64,000 nucleotides of DNA from Physcomitrium patens (GCF_000002425.4 NC_037253.1:4839573-4903572), one strand, 5' to 3'. Shown: positions 1-12,904, counted from the stretch's first letter. Made by a program: numbers and translations. The notes: generated by a model not told the origin, from the letters alone.

Positions 1-491
1 GAAACCCTGGATATACCCTACAATATCACTCTTATGATCATCCTCCTTAACACATTTTGTTATATGTTTTTAAAATTTATGATCTAAAATTCTATCACAT
101 AAATTTAACATATTATAAATCATAGATATCTGAATCATTAATATCACCTTTTCACATCAGATTATTTTATCACATTTAATTAAATACTTTATAGATTATT
201 TCTCAATAGAATCCTTAATTATCTTACATCCCCTACTCCTAACTACTATTTTTTATTTTTTAACATTTTCGTAATTATAATATATATTTAATCTATATTA
301 AATTATCTAAAATATATATCAAAAGTATTTAAATTTTATATATTTTATAAAAAATTTTAATATAAAAATTTACTTATAATATGTATATTATTTAAATTTT
401 ATTTTTAAGTCTTTTAACAAATTTAAATTATAAATTTTTTTAATGATCAGAAAAATTAGGTATATTTTTATTTTAAAAAATAGATAATAAA
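1..491. other. AT-rich spacer
   Basis: Very AT-rich DNA with no reading frame of note. It ends at the target-site copy ATAAA (487-491) of the copia fossil that follows. No gene or structured repeat is visible in it. Confidence 0.6.
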
Positions 492-890
492 TGTCAAAAA
501 ATATGAGATATGTATTGCTATTAGATAGAAGTATAATGAAGGAAAATACATATGGACTTTTTTATCCAACTATTGAAGATTCAAGAGAAATAGTTACTTG
601 AAATGAGCCTTAGGTTTTAGTTTTTATAATACAAGTCTATAGTCTATTGATATGGACTTTCTAATGTGAAAATACTAACAACTAGCTTAGCTACTGAGAT
701 CCAATTGAAATGTAGACACTTGTCTTATTAAGTTGTATGACAGCTTGATAGGTGGAAATAACTATATATTGACTATCAACTAATATAACAGCTATGAATT
801 GTCAATTGATAACATGATTTCAATTGTCTACATAGATAATTATAGAATGTCTAATAAAAATTATATATGTATGTAAATACTTTTATAGCA
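492..890 (-). repeat. copia fossil 3' LTR
   Basis: Left-hand LTR of the 492-5995 element. It runs TG...CA and aligns along its length with 5599-5995, sharing blocks such as GAGCCTTAG and TAGACACTTGTCTT. In the minus-strand sense of the element this is the 3' LTR. Confidence 0.85.
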
Positions 891-3800
891 CTCCTATTTA
901 AAGACATATTAGACTAAATTCAATTTAATAATTTGTATCATGTCTTTGAATTTAAAATGCTTCTCATGAATTAGACCTTTAGTTAAAACATCTACAACCA
1001 TGTCTTTAATCTTGTAAAAAATTAAGTTGATCTTACCATTTTCAATCTTCTTACAAACAAACTAATGTTGAATTTTGACATGTTTTATATGAGCATAGAA
1101 TTTAGGATTCTTTAAAAAAAAAAAAAATCTAATTATAACCAAAAATAGTCATAGGATTATGTTATAAAAACTTAATATCTTTGAAAAACTTATGAAGCCA
1201 AACTACTTCTTTTGTTGCATGAGTAGCTGCTATATACTCTACTTTTGTGCTAAACAAGGCAACTATTGGTTACTTCATACTATTCCAACTAATAACACCA
1301 CTTGCTAATAAAAATGCATAATTAATAGTAGAGTGATAAGTGTCAATATTTCTCATATAATGTACATTGTAATAATTAATTACTTATAAAATTAAAGAGA
1401 TTCTATCATATTATAGTTCATGATCTAATGTGCTTTTCAAATATCAAAAAAAATTCTTAACAACAATCTAATATTATGGGTTAAGATTTGTTATGTATTA
1501 CCTAACAACTTCTACTACATAAGTAATATTGGCTCAAGTACCTATCATTACATAGACTAAGCTATCAATTACACTTTGATATGAAATATCTTCTATTGCT
1601 TTGATTTTCTCATGAGTTTGTAGACTCATGTCTTTTGACAATTTTCTATTAGAATCTAGAAGTATAATTAAAGATTTACAATCTTCTATGCCAAACCTTT
1701 TAACTATATTTTTTAAGTATTTTTGTTGAATAACGTAAATTATATGATTTCTTTGATATCTTATAACCTACATATCCAAAATATAATAGATATTTTTAAA
1801 AATCTTCATTTCAATTTTTTTGGCTAAGTGACTCTTTTTCTTCAAATGAAATTCTTTGTTGTTGTAAACTATAATCAAATCATCTACATATAATGCAATG
1901 ATAATGAATCCATTAATATTCTTTAATTCTATATTGACTCAAGCAATCATCAAGATGATTATGGTATAATCTTGATGATTGCTTGAGTCAATAAAGAATT
2001 TTAGAAAGCTTACAAATCAAAGACTCTTTGCATTTTGATATATAATCTTTAAATTGGTCCATATATATCTCTCTTTCACGATTTCTATTCAAGAATGTCA
2101 TCTTGACATCCATTTGATGAACCTCTAGATCATCAACAATAAAAAGTCTAAGAAGTGTAAAAATTGAGATCATCTTTGCAATTAGAACAAAAGTCTTATT
2201 ATAATCAATATCTTCTTTTTATACACAACCTTTGATAACAAGTCTTACTTTGTAGTACTCCACTAAACTATTTGTATTTTATTTAAATTTAAAAATCGAC
2301 TTACATCCAATAGGTTTTATGCCTACAAATAAAAGTATTAAAGTTAAAGTCTTGTTTTTTTTAAGACTTTTATATTTTAAGTCTATTGCTTCTTTTCACT
2401 TCTAAGTATTATTTATTTTCATAGCTTTAATAATAATAACAAGTTTTTTAGTACTTGTCTAAAAATATGTGCCATAAGAGCTTAAGATATAAATGATTTG
2501 GAAGGCCTTTAAGTCAATGTTAATTCATTAATTACTTATCTTTATGCCAATTCACATGCTTATAAATGAATTAATATAGATAAAGGTAGAGTTGGAGGTA
2601 GAGATGGAGGTGCAATTGTATTGGTTTGCTTATGACTAAGTGTACAATCTTGCAATTGAATCTTCTTTATTAAAAATAAAAGTTCAATAATAAGACATTA
2701 TTGACCATTATCATTGTCTAAATCTCCTCACTTTCACTTTTAAAGTCAAATATAGAGTTTATAGACTCAATTTTAGCCATTATCTTTAAAAGTTCATCAT
2801 TAAAAACTTCTAAAGTCTATCCCATTTTCTTACTATTCTCACATTTAATAAACTTAATATCACAGCTTTTGATAATTGAGCCATTTTCAATATTGTAAAG
2901 ACAATAGTATTTAGTACTATTAACATAGTCTTTATTTATTTATTTTTATTTTATTTTATTTTATTTTTTAAAATTTTGGTGTCAAAATTTGTGTATTTTT
3001 TATCTATAATAAGAGCACAGGCATTATATCCAAATATACAAAGGTATTAGACTAGAAATTTTATACTAGATCACACTTTGTTGGATGCTTTTTCTTTTAT
3101 AATTATAATAGAAGCTCAATTAAGGACATATACTATTTTATTAATAGCCTTTATCTAAAATATATTAGAAAGTTACTTATACTATAATATACATTTTATA
3201 CTTTTAAATAAAGTTATATTTTTTATTTTGTAATTTTTTTTAAAGATAAATAATGTATAGAATTTTTTTGTTCATTCCTATTTTTTTTTTTTAAATCTTT
3301 GGATAAACATTCACCACCATTGTTAATGCATAATTTTTGAATCTCTAAGCCTATTAGCTATTCAATTAGAGCCTTAAATTTTTTGAATTTGTCCAAAATT
3401 TTAGACTTTTAGTTATTGAAGTATATAAAAGTCTTTCTTGAAAAATTGTCAAAGAAGGTATAAAAGTATTCTATCCTTCCATGTGACATTATTTGAATAG
3501 GACTACTTACATTGGAATATATCAATTCTAAAATTTTTGTTGCATGGATACCATCTTTTATTGAAAAAATATCATAATGTTGTTTTTCATAATTATATTC
3601 TTTACAAAAATCTAATTTTTTTATACTTGCCTACATCAAAATACATAACAATATCATTCGTATGGAGTTTCTTTAAGCCGGAAATATCAAAGTGACCAAA
3701 TTGTTGGTAGTATAGATTAGTCTTGTTCAAAATTTATTTTGCCTTAGAAAAAAGTGAAGCCTTATTTTTTTAGAAGAACCTAACGACTTATAAAAGTTTC

Positions 3801-4909
3801 TTAATCTAACACCTTTGATGATAGTATTGTTATATTTTATAAGACAAGTCTCTACTTTGAAACTTACTTCATAATTTTAATCTATTATTTTGTTAATTGA
3901 TAGTAAGTTTTTAGTAAGTCCTTGTACATGCAAAATATCTTTTATATCTTTTAAAATACTTTTTTGAAACTCAAAGAAAATCTTATTATTTTTTTGATGG
4001 TAAGTCTTGTATTATCCTCTAAATAAACTGATTGATTTGACACTCTCTTTCATAGAAACTTCTCTTACTATAATATCTATATTTGATATTCTTTTTATTT
4101 TCATGAAAATTTCTATTATCATTATGATTATAAGAATATAGCATAGATTTTTTACTTGCTACTAATGTTGCCTATAAGATTGATCTTGCATCTTTGTTAT
4201 AACACTATTATTGCAATAGCTGAGTTGTGACCATTTGTAATATCAATTCAATTAGAGGTCTTGTTTCCAATGTCATTGCTAATGTACAATATGATTCCAG
4301 AAGACTTTCTAATAATACCATGATAAGGTTTGTGCCAAAAACTTTCTTACTAATAGAAGAAAGTTTATCAACTATTTCTTATAGTTTGTCTGTATGAATG
4401 ACAATATTATTATCTTAATTTATTTGTGTGGTCTAAAACTTACAAATCAAGTATAATAGGTTCATAGTATTTTTTACTTTGTATATTTCTTCTAGACCCT
4501 TGTATGCAACTTCTATACTTTTTGCTTTGTTTATGGTAAAAAATTCTATATTTCTAAGATATATATATATATATATATTACAAATAATATCCTTTGATCT
4601 ATATTTTTTTATTTTTCTAAATTTGTTGGATCTATAAGTGACTTAAGTAGATTTCTTGTATTTTCTACAAATAACCTTCCATGAATTCTTCTCACTAAAA
4701 ATGAACTTGATTTCTTCCTTCCAAAAATGTCAATTGTCTCTATTATTTTTTTCTATCTTGTAGTATTCTATTACTATGTTATAATGAAAATGACTAAAAT
4801 GAAAAACTTATGAGAAATAAAGAAAGATAGTAGAAGATAGACAGAAATAGGATCTAAATGAGACTAAATATCTACTTATAGTCTTTATATAGAAATTCTT
4901 TAAAAAATC

Positions 4910-4936
4910 TAAATAATAATAATAATAATAATAATA
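4910..4936. repeat. (AAT)n microsatellite
   Basis: About eight to nine uninterrupted AAT units inside the copia fossil. Confidence 0.85.
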
Positions 4937-5598
4937 ACAAGTTAAGTATATGTAGTATTATACCACTCATTCTCCTAAAACAACTTAAGTCCAAACTTCC
5001 AATATTGAGAAAGTTAGAATATCTTAGGCTAGGTATTATTAAAAGAAAAACAAAAAAATTACAAACTTAATTTTTAGAGTTGATGGACCTTTGTTAGATT
5101 CAAATAAAAGTTCTCATGTAAAGTGCTAAAAAAATCTTTGCATTCTTAAAATATGTTCTTTGTTGTTGTTGTTGCTTGGTCCCACTCAAAGCATGTTTCT
5201 TGTTGTCGGCTTATCTTGCTGCTATTATTGTTGTTTGGTTACAATATCATTGCTACCACATTTCCAAACTAATCCTTGATTCTTGATAGAGTATTTTCTT
5301 ATTTTCTATCTTATTTATCCATTGTTGAATAACAAACAAGTTGCAAGCTCTAAGTTAAAAGTTTCTAAAGCCCCAGGGATTATTTCAACAAAGCTTGTAC
5401 TACAATTCTTTCTTCAAAAATCTCATATTGCTTCTAAAAGAGCTACCATGGAATTCTAAAATTTGGATTCAAGTTCTAAAAATCTGATCACCTAAAAATA
5501 GCCTCTTTAAGGTAATTAAAAAATCACATGTTATAAATAACTTCATATAATTTATTTAATCTCTAAAGGATAAGCTAAAGTATCAAGCTTTGATACCA

Positions 5599-5995
5599 TA
5601 TCAAACAATATGAGATATATATTGCTATAGGATATAAATATAATGATGTAAAATATATATGAGCTTATTATCCAACCATCAAGGATTGAAGAAAACTAAT
5701 CATTTAAAATGAGCCTTAGATTTTAGTTCTTATAACACAAGTCTACAATCTATTGATATGGAATTTTTAGTATGAACATACTAATGACTAGTTTAGCTGC
5801 TAAGGTCCAATTGACATATAGACACTTGTCTTGTTAGGTCGCATGATGGCTTGATAGGTAAAAATAACTATATATTGATTACTAGTTAATATGGCACTTG
5901 TAAGTTGTCAATTGATAATACAATTTTAACTATCTACCTAATAATCACATAATATCTAATAGAAATAATTCATATATGTAAATACTCTTTTAACA
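5599..5995 (-). repeat. copia fossil 5' LTR with adjacent primer-binding site
   Basis: Right-hand LTR of the 492-5995 element and the 5' LTR in its own sense. The tRNA-Met-like primer site lies directly inside it at 5587-5598. The outer edge abuts the second ATAAA target copy at 5996-6000. Confidence 0.85.
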
Positions 5996-7130
5996 ATAAA
6001 AACTATTCAATTATCTATAATAATATTTGAATATATTTAATATTTAATAAAATAAATTACCAATATGAGACTAAAATTTTCAACTAACAACCAAAAGACA
6101 TATTTAATTTTGATCCATTAACAAGCTTAAATTTAAATTTTATTAGTCTGATGAATGAAATTATAAGAATTAATACTACTTCTATATTTTGAATACAAAC
6201 TTTGATTGCTACAATACTAAATTAGATGTTATCTTTTTAATCTTTGATTTGAATATTAAGTTAGATAAGAAAATTGTTTTCAAAATACTCTTATAATCAA
6301 TTTAGCTGCTTTATTTAATAGCAATACAAAAGTAAAGTTAAATATTTTATATTAAATGCATATATCTATACAAAATTGTCATTATCTAATACATATATAA
6401 TTCAAAATGATATAGACATTAAAAGATATATTAAATTTTTTAAAAAAACTACTATTTCTATTATCTGATATGAAAGACAAGAAATATAAAATAAAAACAA
6501 ACAAACAAACAAACAAACTCTACATGAATACTAAGATCTAAATGCAAAAAACATACATTTATATTATTAAAAACAGTTGTATATTGGTCTTATTATATAT
6601 TACTTCAAAATTTCTTTATATGTACTAATATTTAATTATAAATGCATCATCATTTATTTCACTTTATAAAAATAAATATTTCAATATACAATAACATTTA
6701 CTTCAATATGGATATTACCATGCACCAACATGTATTTCAACATGATCTTTGACACGTAGAAAAGATGTACTTCAACATGCACATCATGTAAAAATTATGT
6801 ACTTCAAACATAAATACAACACATGTTTGTAAATGTTCAGTTTTAGATAATTTCATATTGTCAAAAGTACAAAAATGTCAACATCATAAATATAAACTAG
6901 TTGTTTTCTTGAGCTTTAAAAAATACACATCCAGCTGTTATGACTTATTAAAAAAAATTGCAAAAAATCTAAAAACATTGCATAATCAAAATCGGTAAAC
7001 AATTAAATGACATTATTTCATCAAAATCTCTATTGACCATGTTTCGTTTATTCATTCACAGAGTTATTAAAACAATCCATTTTATTTTCAAAGTTTTACA
7101 CAAATCAAACAAAAAACATTTAATGCACGA
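5996..7130. other. AT-rich intergenic spacer
   Basis: No convincing gene. A short AAAC tetranucleotide run sits near 6495-6517. The region 6700-6850 repeats phrases such as ACTTCAA and CAACATG irregularly, without a clear unit. Base composition becomes more balanced after about 7130, where a host island begins. Confidence 0.5.
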
Positions 7131-7389
7131 CATGGTATACCGAAAAAGTACAATATGGACATAGCACGATTACCGACGAGACCACTGTAGACCGTGACAA
7201 TTTAATAACGTCGGAGGAATTATGCACAAAAGGACGCACCACACTGCTTTTTCCAGTTGTCGGTTCGGAAGGGAGTGGCCCAAGTTACTGCGGCACTGCC
7301 TGCTTGTGTCAAAACGTGTACCGGGTGAAACTGCATTAATCCGAGAAAGCAGGCATGGCTTATGAAGCAGTTCGCCGGTACCCTCTAAC

Positions 7390-7433
7390 CATCAGCATCT
7401 GTTACATCAGCATCTGTTACATCAGCATCTGCC
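7390..7433. repeat. 15-bp tandem repeat, three units
   Basis: The unit ATCAGCATCTGTTAC occurs twice in full, followed by a third partial copy ATCAGCATCTG. Read in a plus-strand frame it gives the repeated peptide ISICY, but that frame has no recognisable homology and is probably not a gene. Confidence 0.8.
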
Positions 7434-7933
7434 TTGGCTTCGGCGATTATGGCCACGTAACTACTCACGGTTGGCACAGAAAGATTCGATTCAAAACTCG
7501 AGGGATCATAAATGCCTTACTATTGAGTCTGCGACACCGATTAACGTTAAAATCGACGGACCGAAGTTAAAGGAGTTTTCGATGGTGGCAGTTGCTAGAT
7601 TTTCTCTCTTCGTAAAGGCATGTTCTGAGTCTCTTCGCTCCATGTAGTGAACAAAACAAAGTAGCTCTGGCATCGGAGTTTAGAAATACGTGGTGCCATG
7701 ATGAAAATTTCTGCTATGGTGACTTGTTTTCCCCGAAGTGGAACCTATCACCGAGGCTCATCGACCTGACAACCCCAGGAGGGGCAAGGTCTATCTTGTA
7801 ATTTTTTACGCAAGTTAACACCACTACTTTAAAAATAAATAAACAAAATCTCTCTACTAGAAAAATAGATATAGGGGATTCATTTCTCCAATACTGGATC
7901 CAAAACCAAAACCAATGAAATCCAACCACATTC

Positions 7934-8081
7934 ATCATGATTACCATATTCTTCATCATGTGTAAATATCATGGGTAAATATCATATTCACATGTGTATT
8001 TACATGTGTAAATATCATGATGAATATGAAAGATATATACACAATATCTTTTGGATCATGATTACCATATTCTTCATCATG
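7934..8081. repeat. 27-bp direct repeat pair with intervening ATCATG-rich sequence
   Basis: The same 27-bp string, beginning ATCATGATTACC and ending TTCATCATG, is found at 7934-7960 and 8055-8081. Between them are several variants of AAATATCATG and CACATGTGTA. This looks like slippage or a local duplication rather than a transposon end. Confidence 0.75.
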
Positions 8082-8704
8082 ATCTAAAAACCTGCGTCAT
8101 TATGATGCTGTTAAATATAATGCTGTGATGTTGGACTGATCAGTGGAAGCTGAGTCACAGCCGTAGCGGAACCGGTACCCAGCTGGTACCTCATACTGAA
8201 TGAACGGAAAACTGATACGGCTCCTCGCACCAGAACATTACAATAATCCTTTAATCCTGTTCAATTTAAACCTGTATGAAAGTTTGTTGTTTAAAACACT
8301 TAACCCTGCACCCGTCTTACCAACATTATAGAGACTCCCAACAATCCGTTGCGCTCCTTTTACCAATGGGGACTATGAACAATTGCAATTCAGTTATGTC
8401 AACATATACACTTATCTGACGGATCAAGTAAACACGTCACAGTGCGAGCTTGGTGTCTGTTCTGCGAAGTCGGTGAGTCGCTACCTAGCACTAACCTGAT
8501 CCAAAGATAATTTCATAACCAAAAAGTAGGTCACCTTCGTTAATTTGGCTGCGACGTCAAATCTGTAAAGCTTTGAAAGACCACGTTGCAAATTGTCTCC
8601 GCGTGGTGCTATACTGTTGGGCTGAGACTGTAAGCCAGCTTATCTCAAACGAGTACATCCCTTTCTGCGTGAGGCCTAGACTTCGTCCAAGACGGTAAGG
8701 GTTC

Positions 8705-9501
8705 TGGAGCTGCAATATGAAGGAGGTGCTGCTCTACGAGTTTCGTGCTACTGCTTGGTGGGCTTGGTGAGGAGAGATGCGCCGGTGACTCCGTGGACGT
8801 GGAACCGAGTTTGTGGCTGTGTCAACAAAGATTTCTGTGGCATGACAAGATTTGCGTTCGACATCTTATGACAACGTCCAGTTTGTGATGCGGGTCAACT
8901 TTGCCTCTTCTGACGACACTGCTGAGGGTCTCGACGTTTCTCCAGAGATCACTCTTGCTGAAAGGGGTTCATGGGAATCTGGCTACATCTAGGAACCGCA
9001 GCAACTCGCCGTCATCGTACCTCCAGTCTTCTACGCAGCATTGCTTATTCCTTGGCGATATTTTTGTAGGTCAATTGCATTGATCTGGATCAAGAACTCT
9101 AACGCTGAGGAGCCGATGCTGAGTGCCGTCCCGTACCCATGCAAGAGCTGAGCACATGTCGAAAATCCCAAGGTGGTATGCGAATGAACACAAGGTGAGT
9201 TCAATGTGGTACACAGTAGACTAGCAGTCCAAATACTGTTAATATCCTTCCAAAGCACTATCAGTGCTGTGCAAGCTTCTCCCTCTCGTTAGAGAAATTT
9301 GGAAACTCCACTGTATTGAAGTCCAAGGCACTCATCATCCCGCACATTAAATGCGGGAGAGGAGATTCAATTTCAGTAAACTTCACTGCAGGCGGTCGCT
9401 GTTCTGGTAACAGATTTGACCGAATTCGAGGATTAGAATACCACGCCCACTGAGGACGCAGGCTTCTAAGCTCTGAATTTCCGATTCATTTCCAAGCAGA
9501 A
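8705..9501 (+). other. Unrecognised host sequence upstream of the fucosyltransferase, copy 1
   Basis: Balanced-composition DNA immediately 5' of the fucosyltransferase start. It contains short plus-strand open stretches, for example 8888-8992 (34 codons beginning MRVNFASSDDTAEG) and a stretch reading EPQQLAVIVPPVFYAALLIPW just after it. These look like once-coding sequence but match no family I recognise and do not form one frame. A GT-like donor follows at about 9193. It may be a 5' untranslated region with an intron or a decayed neighbour gene. The same sequence lies at 41161-41957. Confidence 0.35.
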
Positions 9502-11534
9502 ATGACGAAAGATGGCGCAAAGGGGGTGTCACTCCCCGGAAATGCCATCTTGCTCGGTACTCTGGGCACCGTGGTCATCTTCGTGTGCTTATTCGCGATG
9601 GACGTTGAAACCGTAATTGGCTGGGCGAAATATTCCTCGCAGAAAGCAGTTGCGGACATCTCGAGCATAAGAAACAACCAACCTGAAAAGTCTTCTTCAG
9701 AATCAGCTTCAGTTCGCCGTGACGCACTGGTGAATATAACTCATGACCCCACATGTCTTGCAAGGACACAACATCTTCTCTACCGGAGGGATCCCGAACG
9801 ATTCCAGCCACTGCCAGAGTTCGACAAAGCATGGGATCGCTACGTCGCCATGCACCAGTCATGCACGCAGGGTAAGAATTGGACGCAGGTATTCCTGCAC
9901 GAGCGGAACATGACAGTCGACTGCAACTATATGATTGTCATGGAGGGCAGCGGCGGGTTGGGGAACAAGCTGCTGTCGCTCACTTCTGCATTCGCTTACG
10001 CACTAGCAACAGACCGCATCGTGTTGGTGGAGAGCAGAAAACACTTCAAGGACCTGTTGTGCGACCCATTTCCGGGATCCTCCTGGTACTTGCCAGAAGG
10101 TTTTCCGTATGATAATGTTTGGGGGAACGCAACGAGAATGAACGTGGCAATCTCTAAGAATTTCACCGACGTCGACAATTTTGTTCGTCTCAGCCTCGAC
10201 CACATCCAGGTACCTGTGCTTCAAATCTGACCTGTAACATTCATCTCATTACTGAAGTCTTCAAAATCTTCATCACTAGGCAACGCTACAGTGTCACGTT
10301 TAGGTTAAATTTTTCATAATGGAAACTGAATTGGTGACTTGGTTAATGGTTGTAGACATGGGCTGATGGCCAGTTCTTCTGCGACCACACACACAACGGC
10401 CTCGCGAAGGTGCGGTGGCTGGCATGGACCAGCAACCAGTACTTCATCACGCGTCTTTTGATGATTCCTCGTGTCTGGGAGCGTCTGAACCCCTTGGCTA
10501 AACCCGGGCAGATTTTCACCATTCTCAGTCATAAGCTTCTGCTTCCCAACAACAAGCTTTGGGCGCACGTTGTCCGTCTGTACTTCGCATACCTTGCAGG
10601 ATCTTCTCGACGAGTTGGGGTGCAGGTTCGCCTTCATGGGCGACCCAACCTTGCTGAATTCGACCCCGTTGTATATGACCGAATCCTGGACTGCCTTCAA
10701 ACCAATCGGGTGATTATCCATAGTTCCTACTTTGTCGTGATATGTGTGTTAAATTTTTCGTAATCTCGTCAACCATTGACCGCATAATTGACACCGTCGT
10801 CCTTGTCCGTTTCAGGCACTGCCAAAGCTACGAGAGGAAGAGGACGTATCAGATCTAATGTCGTTTGCCCGCAACGGATACGAGGGTTCAACGGAGATCT
10901 CGGTATTAGTTACGTCCCTGCAGCTTCGTTACTACGACGAAATGAAGGATTTATATGTAAACAGACCAAATGTGAACGGCACCGTGATTCGCTTCCACAT
11001 GGTTTCTCACTTGGTAAGACATAAATAGTGCTTCTCCGGATAGACCGCGTTCAACATGCTGTTTAAAGCTCAAGTCAAGCGTGGCAACTTTTTCGAATAC
11101 GTTCTCTTCATACTTTTTGGTTCTGTATGCAGGATCGTCAGGACGGGTCCATGCACCAATCCGAGACTGCGTTCGTCGAAATGTGGCTGCTGAGTTTCAG
11201 CGACGTGCTTTTAATCAGCCGTTACTCAACATTTGGGTACATCCCTCAGGGGATTGGCGGGATCATCCCGTCTCACCTCAACACACAAACAGTCCCACCG
11301 GGTCAGGAAAATAATGCCTCATCATGCCACCCAGGTATATCTACCCAGCCTTGCACCCATTTCCCCCAGAAACCCAGATGTGATCCTGGCTCCACCGGAA
11401 ACGAATCGCACAGAGAGTGGATGCGGTGCCACGTCCGAGAATGCGTAGATCATGAAGGTGGGCTGCAACTAGTCCAGGAATCAGAGCAACCTAATGAAAG
11501 CGCAAGACTCTGGGGCGACGTTCTACAGAGTTAG
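9502..11534 (+). CDS. GT37 plant alpha-fucosyltransferase (xyloglucan FUT1-like), copy 1, four exons
   Basis: Predicted exons are 9502-10209, 10356-10709, 10816-11013 and 11133-11534, all joined in phase 0 at GT-AG introns of 146, 106 and 119 bp. The product is 553 residues, close to Arabidopsis FUT1. The start lies in a good context (GCAGAAATGA) and is followed by a hydrophobic signal-anchor at residues 15-33, so the protein should be a type II Golgi membrane enzyme. Family landmarks are EGSGGLGNKLLSLTSAF..ALATDR near residues 147-170, GVQVR near 324-328 (the GDP-fucose motif region), and a C-terminal block FSDVLLISRYSTFGYIPQGIGG near 440-462. Eight N-glycosylation sequons suit a lumenal domain. 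Known family members transfer fucose from GDP-fucose to galactose on xyloglucan or arabinogalactan proteins; which acceptor applies here cannot be told. All four exons encode the same protein as the copy at 41958. Confidence 0.92.
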
Positions 11535-12164
11535 GATTCGGCGATCCTCGACCTAAGATCATGGCCAGCTTTTGCCAACCCCAGGTTCTGATCCAATATT
11601 TCGAAGGATCAGTAGCCTCCAATCTAGTTGTTCAGAAACAGCACATGGGTACGCGGCCTACAGTCCGCATCGACATGATACTGCATCCCTTGGTTTCAAA
11701 CCGGAGACGACGTCCATGGAAGTGCCCGGGGATGGTGTTACTGAAATAGGAATTCATGCATTGGTGATGGAGTTGTAGCTTGTGCGATCGGCAAGGTGAA
11801 GGGCATGAGTGATGCACAAATTAAGTTTGGTGTTTTTGATTTTCAACGCCCCTTCTTTATTTCCTCCTATGTCCCCACTACGTAATGCGCTCACCCATTC
11901 CTTCCTTTGCCTCCAAACCCACCTGAAGCTATGCATGCTCCTCTTGCGCTGTGTTTCAGTAGCGTAATCTCCGTCTACTCGGCTCACAAGCCCACGCGAA
12001 GCTGTGCACGATCCGATTGCGCTCAATCTCCCCGAATTGTGAACAATTGTTAATTCCAAAGAAGTGTTGCCATCTTAGAATCGAGTTTATCAGGGTGAAA
12101 ACCAGAAGTTGTCATATGCAAGTTAGTGAAGGACGGTAAATTTTGCCGCTTTGATGTTGATCCC
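11535..12164 (+). other. 3' flank of fucosyltransferase copy 1, inside the duplication
   Basis: Non-coding sequence downstream of the stop codon, still of host-like composition. It probably includes the 3' untranslated region, though I see no decisive poly(A) signal. It is shared with 43991-44621 and ends abruptly at 12164, where the two copies diverge. Confidence 0.5.
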
Positions 12165-12870
12165 TTCTGTATCCGACAAAATGCAGTGAGACCTTAATTT
12201 CCTTTCTCAGTGCCTGCTAGATGGGGACAATGAGGGGGTGGAGTTTACATATGGTACACTGCTAATATGGATTCTAGAAGAGGATATGCTTTTGTGAGAG
12301 AAAGAAGAAAATTAGGGCAAAATTTACGGAAATTGTTAGATGGAGTTATTTGGAATTGTACAGGGTTGGTACTTGTTATAACTCTTGAATAAGTTTTTTG
12401 AAGACCAGAATTCTTTACCGTAACTTTTTTTTTGATTATTTAGGTTATCAAATGCTCATTGAACCATCATTTTTTATTAGCTATATTAGAATTACTGAGA
12501 GGATTTTTGGGTTACAGATTTTTTGTGCTCACAACTGTTCAAAAGAGATTGTTGTAAAATGATGAATATTTTTTTTGTGGTCTCAAATTATTCAATGTTC
12601 TTGTATTATTTATTATATATGATGCATGCTGCATACTTGTACAAATCAATGATTTCTTGGATTGTCTGTGAGTATCTAATACTATGATAGGTTTTTTTTT
12701 TTTGTTTTTTTTGTTTTATTTATTTATTTATTTAAGCATGAATTTTTATGCAAATAATTGTAATTTTTTTGTAATTTTTTTTACTTTGAAAATAAAACAT
12801 TCTATTTTTAATAAAATATTTGTAATTTTTTTGAACAGAGTGCAACATTTTATTGTCAAAATGATATTTT

Positions 12871-12904
<34 letters not shown>

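Larger units (their letters stand above)
492..5995 (-). mobile_element. Ty1/copia LTR retrotransposon, old fossil with both LTRs
   Basis: Two direct LTRs of about 399 and 397 bp (492-890 and 5599-5995) start with TG and end with CA in the plus-strand reading. They are flanked by an exact 5-bp duplication ATAAA (487-491 and 5996-6000). Next to the inner edge of the right LTR, 5587-5598 is the complement of TGGTATCAAAGC, one base from the initiator-Met tRNA primer site, so the element reads on the minus strand. Around 1988-2173 the minus strand gives a copia reverse-transcriptase stretch resembling LE.HQMDVKTAFLNG...IYM.QP. The 5.5-kb length is normal for copia. The LTRs differ at very roughly one site in six by eye and the coding body carries many breaks, so it is old and inactive. 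Confidence 0.9.
7131..8704. other. Host-like island upstream of the first fucosyltransferase copy, no gene recognised
   Basis: Base composition is clearly richer in G and C than the flanking repeats. I see no ORF with a recognisable family. The island holds a triplicated 15-bp unit (about 7390-7433) and a 27-bp direct repeat (7934-7960 and 8055-8081). At 8704/8705 the sequence switches to the duplicated segment shared with 41161 onward. It could contain promoter or untranslated exon sequence for the downstream gene, but nothing proves this. Confidence 0.4.
8705..12164 (+). repeat. Segmental duplication, copy 1 (contains a GT37 gene)
   Basis: About 3.46 kb here matches 41161-44621 almost base for base at a constant offset of 32,456. 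By eye I find only three differences inside: G8747 versus A41203, G10352 versus A42808 (in intron 1), and one extra T near 44593. Flanking sequence on both sides is unrelated, apart from a short imperfect match just left of the boundary. It covers upstream sequence, the whole fucosyltransferase gene and about 630 bp downstream. Confidence 0.95.

Noticed and set aside
7355-7570. Plus-strand 71-codon frame with repeated ISICY peptide
   Set aside because: The repeat comes from a 15-bp DNA tandem array and the rest matches nothing recognisable.
7714-7959. Minus-strand 81-codon frame
   Set aside because: Low-complexity hydrophobic and basic text over a repeat-rich stretch, with no motif and no exon signals.
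9575-9862. Minus-strand frame of 95 codons, and plus-strand frame 9879-10112, inside exon 1
   Set aside because: Alternative-frame shadows of the GT37 exon; repeated identically at the second copy because the DNA is duplicated.
10314-10721. Minus-strand open frame of 135 codons across exon 2 of the fucosyltransferase (and its twin at 42806-43177)
   Set aside because: It is antisense to a well-supported exon and has no family resemblance.
12684-12902. Plus-strand 72-codon frame rich in Phe and Ile
   Set aside because: Made of T-rich and TA-repeat DNA.
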